This document shows, one piece after another, positions 58,296-64,000 of a DNA stretch of 64,000 bases. Each line of letters starts with the position of its first letter. Within the stretch, counting starts at the first letter, position 1. The notes below the pieces were generated by a model that worked only from the letters and a program-made list of their open reading frames with translations, was not told where the DNA came from and did not search any database. The DNA lies in assembly GCA_025765615.1 (NCBI GenBank), contig JAIVFJ010000005.1:372001-436000 (forward strand). The letters run 5' to 3'. This stretch comes from Zopfochytrium polystomum (lineage: Eukaryota > Chytridiomycota > Chytridiomycetes > Chytridiales > Chytridiaceae). A program made the translations under genes and the position numbers.

Positions 58296-59645
58296 CTCTT
58301 AGCCAAGAGCCGCCAAAAGGAACACAGGGAGAACGACCAACGAGTAATGCTGCGGAGCGGGGTCGGGTCCCCCCCACAAATTCATCCCGAGAACGCAACG
58401 CGGTGTTTGCGGGGTAGGTCGTTCACCAGGTCGTTTCTGGTTTCTGTCTCGACCAGTTCCCTACATGCTTTCAGCAGGCAGACTAGTGAACGGGATGCGA
58501 ATGGGTTGCCAGCTGGATGCCGAAAGAAACTTCGAAAAAATAGGGGGCGCCGCTCTAAAGTTTTCCTCGCACCTCCACAAATCGTTGCAGACTTCGACGT
58601 TCGCGGTCGTTATCATTTTTGTCATTGTCAGCCGCTTCGAAATTCTAACCTCACCAAAAGGGCAGCCTCGCCTTCGTCAATAATGGAGTCAACCTTCTTG
58701 ATGGTACTGCTAATGCCATTTCTTCGCCAGCGTTTGCTACAGCACCTTTATCATAGTAAAGCTGCAGCTACCTGCCGCAACCCGAACCAAGCCTAAGTGC
58801 AGATCAACTACCCTGCCAGTTTAAGGCCAGACTCCACCCTGCAGTCACCAGAAGTTTCACTTGGAAGAGCGGTGGACAGGAGGGGACTAGACTGACATAC
58901 CTGCCAATGTTACCCAAACCGATGTAACTCCTGCCATCAATGTGGTCACCGTCAGGGACTGCTGGTGAATTGGGTTTCTGCAACTCGTTTCAGGCATGGA
59001 CTTGATAGTTTCGCACGCTCGCAGACTCGACACTGATTGGCCGTTCGACAAATCACCGGCGCTGGCGAGGACGCATGACATTGTGGCAGAGCTCGAGGTG
59101 GCCGGCTGGGAGGGACGCCTCGGTGCCCTGCAGCTGATGCTGTGGACGCGAAGTGTGAGCTTCCTATCTCACCAATCATGGTCTTAGCTGCGTCTCCCTA
59201 AAAGCTCTCACTGTGGGCCACAGCTCTGGATCCCTCAGCTACCATTTTTTGATCTGTTTGTACTGGGACACATAGAGCCTGTTTTTGGCTCCCTTTTTGG
59301 GGTCCTGAGATGCCATTTTTCATTGATTCTGGTCCAGGATATCCCATTTTCTTGTAGAGCAAAATCCCGTTTGCATGTAGAATGGAAGCTGGAGGTGCCA
59401 GCATTATTGGCTCTCAGGTCCCATTTTCCTGTGATGTTGACATCATCGCTAAATCTGCCAGATTTACAGAGGGCCCAGAGTGGGGCAGCATCCCCAGTTC
59501 CACCCAGCTTCCCACCAGCACCCAGAATTGTCAGAAAGGAATTGTCTTAATCTATTTATTGATATTTTTGCTCTTCCTGTCCCACACGCACCTGCACCCA
59601 CACCCACACCAGCCACTGTTGCCAACAATGGCAACCTGCAGCCAC
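58296..59645. other. No supported gene
   Basis: Unassigned; 59430-59640 shares stretches with 16590-16790 ('ccagatttacagag', 'ttgtcagaaaggaattgtc'), so part is repeat-derived. Confidence 0.45.
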
Positions 59646-59650
59646 TGACC

Positions 59651-60005
59651 TGTCAGGAACAGGGCAGGACAGGACAAGGCAGACAAGGAACTGAGAGGAG
59701 TGATGATTGTATTGGAAACAATAATTCACTTGAGGGATGGGACAGGTCTCCCATCCCCCTTTTATACCTTTTGAGAGTCTTCCTTGTCAAGACTCAGAGA
59801 AAGTTCCAGAAAGAACAATTAATAATCCAATGATGCCAATGATACCAATGATAACAACAAGACAAGTCATGAAAGCAAAGAAGGTTCCAGAAAGTCCCAC
59901 AAGGCTCAGGAAGAAATGTTCTAGAAGGTTCCAGAAGGTTCCACAAGGTTCCATGAAGGAATGTTCTGGAAGGTTCCAGAGGTTGCCAGAGGGAGATTCA
60001 TAGCA
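59651..60005 (-). mobile_element. Solo LTR of the Ty3/gypsy element, with target duplication
   Basis: 355 bp in reverse, tgtcagg..gattcatagca, flanked by TGACC at 59646-59650 and 60006-60010. Contains TATA (ttttata), the AAGTGAATTAT motif in reverse (near 59727) and the HSE-like block in reverse (59870-59980). The clean 5-bp duplication proves the ends of this LTR family. Confidence 0.95.
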
Positions 60006-60594
60006 TGACCCAGCCGCAACAGGGCTCGCGCTGTCCAGCCCCCTGTCACCACCACCTGCGAGATCAGCATTGGCAAAGCACTGCCAGTCGCCGCAGTGAG
60101 CTCCTGCAGGCACCCTGCCAGTCCAGTAACCTAACTGCAGCTGTCTCAGCCCAGCCCAAACAACGCAATGCGCTTCTTACACACAAACACTGGCGTCCTG
60201 CGCTGCTTGTCACAGTGGTTGGCAAGCACTGGCCCAATCTAGCAGTCCAGCTTGCACTGCGTGTCTGTCATGCCTGTGAGCCACATTCGGGGTTAGCCAA
60301 CAAAAAAAAAAAAAAACGAACTAACAAAAAACGAAACACGCGCAGTTGTCGAGGCGTTCTCGGCGTGCGGTCTTGACCCCGAGGCTGGTGAGTGGAAAAG
60401 GAGAAAAATGTAGCAAGGAGTTGGGGGAGTTGAGTGAGTGAGTGAGTGAGTGAGAGCGACTGTTTGTGTGCTGTGTGAACGCGTGCACCGTGCCTTCCAT
60501 AAACTGGTAAACGAAAAAAACATACACACACACACACACTACACCCTCCCTCTCCACACCCACCCACTCACATCCTTCTCCTCCAGCTACCTCA
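60006..60594. other. No supported gene; microsatellites
   Basis: A-run at 60302-60315, (GAGT)n at 60432-60452, (CA)n near 60522-60540. Nothing else recognised. Confidence 0.5.
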
Positions 60595-61044
60595 GCCACA
60601 TAAAACTTGCTGCAGGCATTATCTGGCTTCACCACACAATATAAGTTCCCTCACACCAATAAGCAAGACCCCCTCATCACCCATCTCCTGCTGAGCCCCC
60701 TGACATTCACTGAGCCTGCTCTTGACTTTCACAATCTTGGAATGGGCAGTAACGTAATCTGACTTTTTCCTACCCTCTGACTTTATTCATGGCTGTTCCC
60801 CTCTCTTACTCTTACCTCCCTCAGACTTCCTTCTCTATTTTCTTGTTTCTGTGTTTGCCCCTTTCTCCTTTGATCATTGTGGCTTTATGTGTGGTGGAGA
60901 TGCCTGACAACCCTGTAAGTCTGTAGCACATGGGGTGGGTTTGCTGAGGTGATACCTGGACATTGTCTATTACAGTTCACTGTTGATGGCTCTTTCTCTT
61001 TCCACTGGCCCCTTCAGGGCTGGAACAAAAAAAAAAAAAAAAAA
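60595..61044 (+). repeat. SINE-like repeat S, long copy 5
   Basis: From 'aaaacttgctgcaggcatta' through 'ggtggagatgcctgacaacc' to 'cagggctggaacaaaaa' with an A-run of about 19. The most complete copy in the window (about 450 bp). Confidence 0.75.
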
Positions 61045-62449
61045 TAATTTACTGCTCACAACACAGGGACCAGTAAACTGGAAAAGGTCAGCAAGGTCAA
61101 AGCCAAACTGAAAGAAGACTGTTTCAGACTCTCATCATATCAAGGTAAGAAATGAGGGTTTCGAAATTTTTCTCTGCTGCCCAATCACGACACCACCTCA
61201 AGGTATATGCTGTTGACTCTGGATTGCGTTCCTCAACCATACATATCTTTTTACTTCCACCAAAAAAAAAAAAAAAAAAAAGAAAAAACTGATAGTTAAG
61301 GAATAATTTCTGACTCCCAGAGAGGCAGTAAAATTCAAAAAAAGAACAGCAAGCATTCCACTACTTGGTCAAAATGATTGCCAAGGTAACATGATCTGTC
61401 CATTTCTGATTTCTGTTGTTACTCTGTCTTCACATTTTCATCAAATCACACTAAAAGCAGGCGGTTGAAAAGCATCTGCTCATTCTCAAAGTCGTCAATA
61501 TCAATGAATACAGAATGTCCAAGCAGGACCCAACAGGGAAGCCACCACAAAGGAGACAAGAAGGGATTACCGTGTGGCTCTTGTTGCCCAAAACTTGTTT
61601 CACACTACCCATTTTCTTTTCCTTTTTTGATTTTCTCCTTCAAAAGATGTCGAGCCTGTGTAAGGAGAGTGGCCAGCCAATGGCAGCCGCAGTCCCGAGG
61701 TGCATTCAATCCTGAGGACATCAACCTCAGGAGCCAAGTGGGACAGTGATGTTATGGCTGCCACTCACCTGTACGGCATCCTTCAATATCTTATACACAG
61801 AGAAACAAAAATCCTCTTCACAGGGCTGTTTGGTGGTGTCCTGGGAGAAAGCATCATACCATCTATTACTGGTAACAAGCTCCTAATATTGTTATCTCAG
61901 TCTTATTCTTTATTCTTTTTTTTTTCTTTCTTTTTCTTTGTAGGTGCAGACTTCGGTCTGGGATGGGGTTGGCAAATCAGGTATGTGTTCTGTTGTGTGC
62001 AACTTCCTTCTCTGACAACTGATCCTCTTTCTTTTTGTTTCCCATTTCTTTTCATTTTTTCATTTTTCAATTTTTTTCGACATGTGCTTTTGTCTTTGTT
62101 GGGGCCCTTGTCACTTGTCTTTAATGGTACCAGTTAGCAGGAGCTTTTTACCAAAAACAAGATAGAAGAAATGAATAGAGCTCCTCCTGCTCCTAGAGAG
62201 AGAGAACAGTGATGATGGAAAAGGGAGAGGAGTGAGAGGATTGAGAGAGGAGAGAGGAGTGAGTGGGCAGAGAGGGAAGAGAGAGTAAATGGAGAGATTG
62301 GCTTGTTTTGCACTGGATTCTGTCACAGCAGCAAGGAGGGGGTTGGATTCCTTGGTTGATCTCTGGGAGGGGTTGTCGCTTTTATACCATCAGAAAACAG
62401 AGGGAGCAGTGGGCTGCACAGAGCTGGCCACAGAAATGAGATAAAACAG
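61045..62449. other. Unassigned sequence
   Basis: Short open frames near 61465-61750 and 61700-62140 have no recognised motif and no convincing splice structure. A-runs at 61262-61280. Confidence 0.4.
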
Positions 62450-62640
62450 GCTGAGCACCAACCCCCAGCCTGGGCGAAGTACCCATTCAGAGCTGAGTAC
62501 CACCCAGGGCTGGGCATCACCCAGGGCTACAAGCCAGGGCTGTAAAGTACCACCTTGGTCTGAGTACACACTGGCTGAGTGCCAGTTTGGGCTGAGTACT
62601 TTTGTCCGGTCTGAGTACCACCAAGAACCAATTTACTGCT
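62450..62640. repeat. Degenerate tandem repeat ('gggctgagtacc')
   Basis: Short imperfect units around 'ggctgagtaccac' repeated about eight times. Confidence 0.6.
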
Positions 62641-63029
62641 TGTTTGAGAAACAGTTGCTTGTAAATTGGTTTGGTTGTTTCCAAATCGGGATGCTTGTTT
62701 GGGAAACAAGCCGCTTTTTGTCCTTGTTTTTAGAAATTCAATGATTGGTGCAATCTCTGTTGAGCTCAGTTTCTATCTCACTTTTGAAATGCCGTGATTG
62801 GTGCAATCCCTGATTCCAAAATGCCTGTTGCATTTATGAGATCTCCTCTTCATCTTCAGGGGCTCATCTATAGTCTAGTGGCAAAACGGGATAAGGTGAG
62901 GTCCTGGGCTAATAAGCCCTCAGCCTGATGGAATCACTAGTGGATGGCAAGTCTACACAGTGAGAGCCGCTAAGCGGGATTTCATGCTGAGGGCATGAGA
63001 CAGCTGCTAAAGTTAGCAATAGGGGATAG

Positions 63030-63165
63030 AAACCTTGCCCCCAGCTTGGCATACACACACTGGCCTGGGGGAATCATACCTCTACTAGCTTGGTCCGGTA
63101 GCACTGGCCTAAGAGGACTCCATCCCCAGCTTGGTCTGGTAGCACTGGCCTGGGGAGAAACACCA
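63030..63165. repeat. Short tandem repeat ('agcttggtc.ggtagcactggcct')
   Basis: Three related units of about 45 bp. Upstream at 62870-62890 is an A-box-like 'tagtctagtggc'. 63166-64000 holds purine-rich low complexity and no supported gene. Confidence 0.55.
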
Positions 63166-64000
63166 AAGAGGAAAGAAAAGGATTGGTTGTTACCTAAGTA
63201 GGATTTATTGAGAGAGAGTAGATATATATAGAACAAAGGAGGGGAGAGAGGGAGTATTTATAGGAAAGGGGAAGAGAGAAAGAAGAAAAGGAAGAAAAGG
63301 GAGAAAAGAGAAAATGAAAGAAGGAACAATTTGGAAGGATGAATCACTCTTCCAGCCACACCTCCCCCCCCACCCACCCAGTGTCTCCCCTGCCTCCAAA
63401 TTTGGGGTGAACATATTTGAGGCTTTGAGGCCACATCAGTGCAGGGACAGTGGATTGAAAGGTGGGAAAATGAGAGAAAAAGGAAAATGAGTAAAAATAA
63501 GAATGAATAGGATGAATAAGGGGTGTGCCCCTTGTGCTTAGGCCAATTCAGCACAGGAACACAGGATGCTCTTTTATAGTGATAAACACTAGAGCCCGTG
63601 AGGGATGTGATGAATGGTAATAAAAAAGGGGGGCCAATATAATGACATAGTCACAACTGGGGAAGAGCTTTTAGGGAGACCCCAGCTAAGACCATGATCA
63701 GTGAGATTAGGAATCTCACACATTGCTCAGATTGCACAGCACAGCAGGGAAGCTGGAATTCCAATCAGAGAGTGGAATTCCGAAGGAGAGAGCGGAATTC
63801 TGGAGCATGGGGCAGTGTTACACTGTTTCTGCATGCTTGCCGTGCTGTGTTACATGTGCAGTGTGCAGTTTGCAAATTGTGTGCATGTTCTTATTGCATT
63901 GTTTTCACTCAACCAAAGCCTGTTGGGAACGGGAACGGCCAACTCTTTTCTTTATACTGGAAACCCTAATCCTGAGAACGCACTAACTTCACCCTCCAAA

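Noticed and set aside
58996..59187. 63-codon plus-strand frame 'MDLIVSHARRLD'
   Set aside because: Short, no motif and no neighbouring exon that joins in frame.
61465..62137. Possible small spliced gene (frames 'MHSILRTSTSG', 'MKSICSFSKSS')
   Set aside because: No family similarity, no convincing splice sites, lies in repeat-rich DNA.

Overview
ORGANISM. The window is nuclear DNA of a fungus. Evidence: spliced genes with short introns (mostly 44-90 nt, GT..AG, branch sites like CTAAC/CTGAC), a Gti1/Pac2 (WOPR) regulator, a DUF1752+GATA factor, a Cbf1-type bHLH protein and a Tf1-like chromodomain Ty3/gypsy retrotransposon. An early-diverging (for example chytrid-like) lineage is a guess from the mixed gene content and heavy transposon load; the sequence does not prove it. 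Exon limits below were read by eye; where given as a join, the coding lengths close in frame.

LAYOUT. (1) 200-2176: a WOPR regulator gene (minus). (2) 2.8-20.2 kb: transposon block. A Ty1/copia element on the minus strand (3655-13495) is split by three later insertions: a truncated Ty3/gypsy copy (4959-8311), an unknown 1.76-kb element (10053-11810, 5-bp target duplication CACAG) and a solo LTR (12705-13448, duplication GTGGC). Then follow SINE-like repeats, a second solo LTR inside a larger repeat (17115-18008, duplication GAGGC), GA microsatellites and a dead Tc1/mariner transposase. (3) 20991-26340: three tandem minus-strand genes: DUF4436 membrane protein, ARF1 GTPase and RGP1 (Ric1-Rgp1 Rab6/Ypt6 GEF subunit). 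ARF1 and RGP1 are almost overlapping and both act at the Golgi. (4) 27.0-40 kb: second transposon block, led by a full-length Ty3/gypsy chromovirus with two LTRs (27412-32736), then dispersed repeats, one solo LTR and SINE-like copies. (5) 41.6-58.2 kb: compact gene island: cyclic-nucleotide-binding-domain protein (+), CTU2/NCS2 tRNA thiolation (-), NAA40/NAT4 N-terminal acetyltransferase (+), GATA factor (+), bHLH factor (+), CCR4 deadenylase (+), patatin-like protein (-). (6) 59.2-64 kb: third repeat block with a well-bounded solo LTR and another SINE-like copy.

MOST INTERESTING. The Ty3/gypsy element has a set of readable control signals: a heat-shock-element array in the LTR, a TATA box, a primer-binding site complementary to 11 nt at the predicted RNA 5' end (Tf1-type self-priming), and a slippery heptamer plus stem-loop at the gag/pol overlap (-1 frameshift). 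Both copies carry the same in-frame UGA inside the reverse transcriptase. Among host genes, the patatin-like protein has lost both catalytic dyad residues, and ARF1/RGP1 overlap as TAATG.
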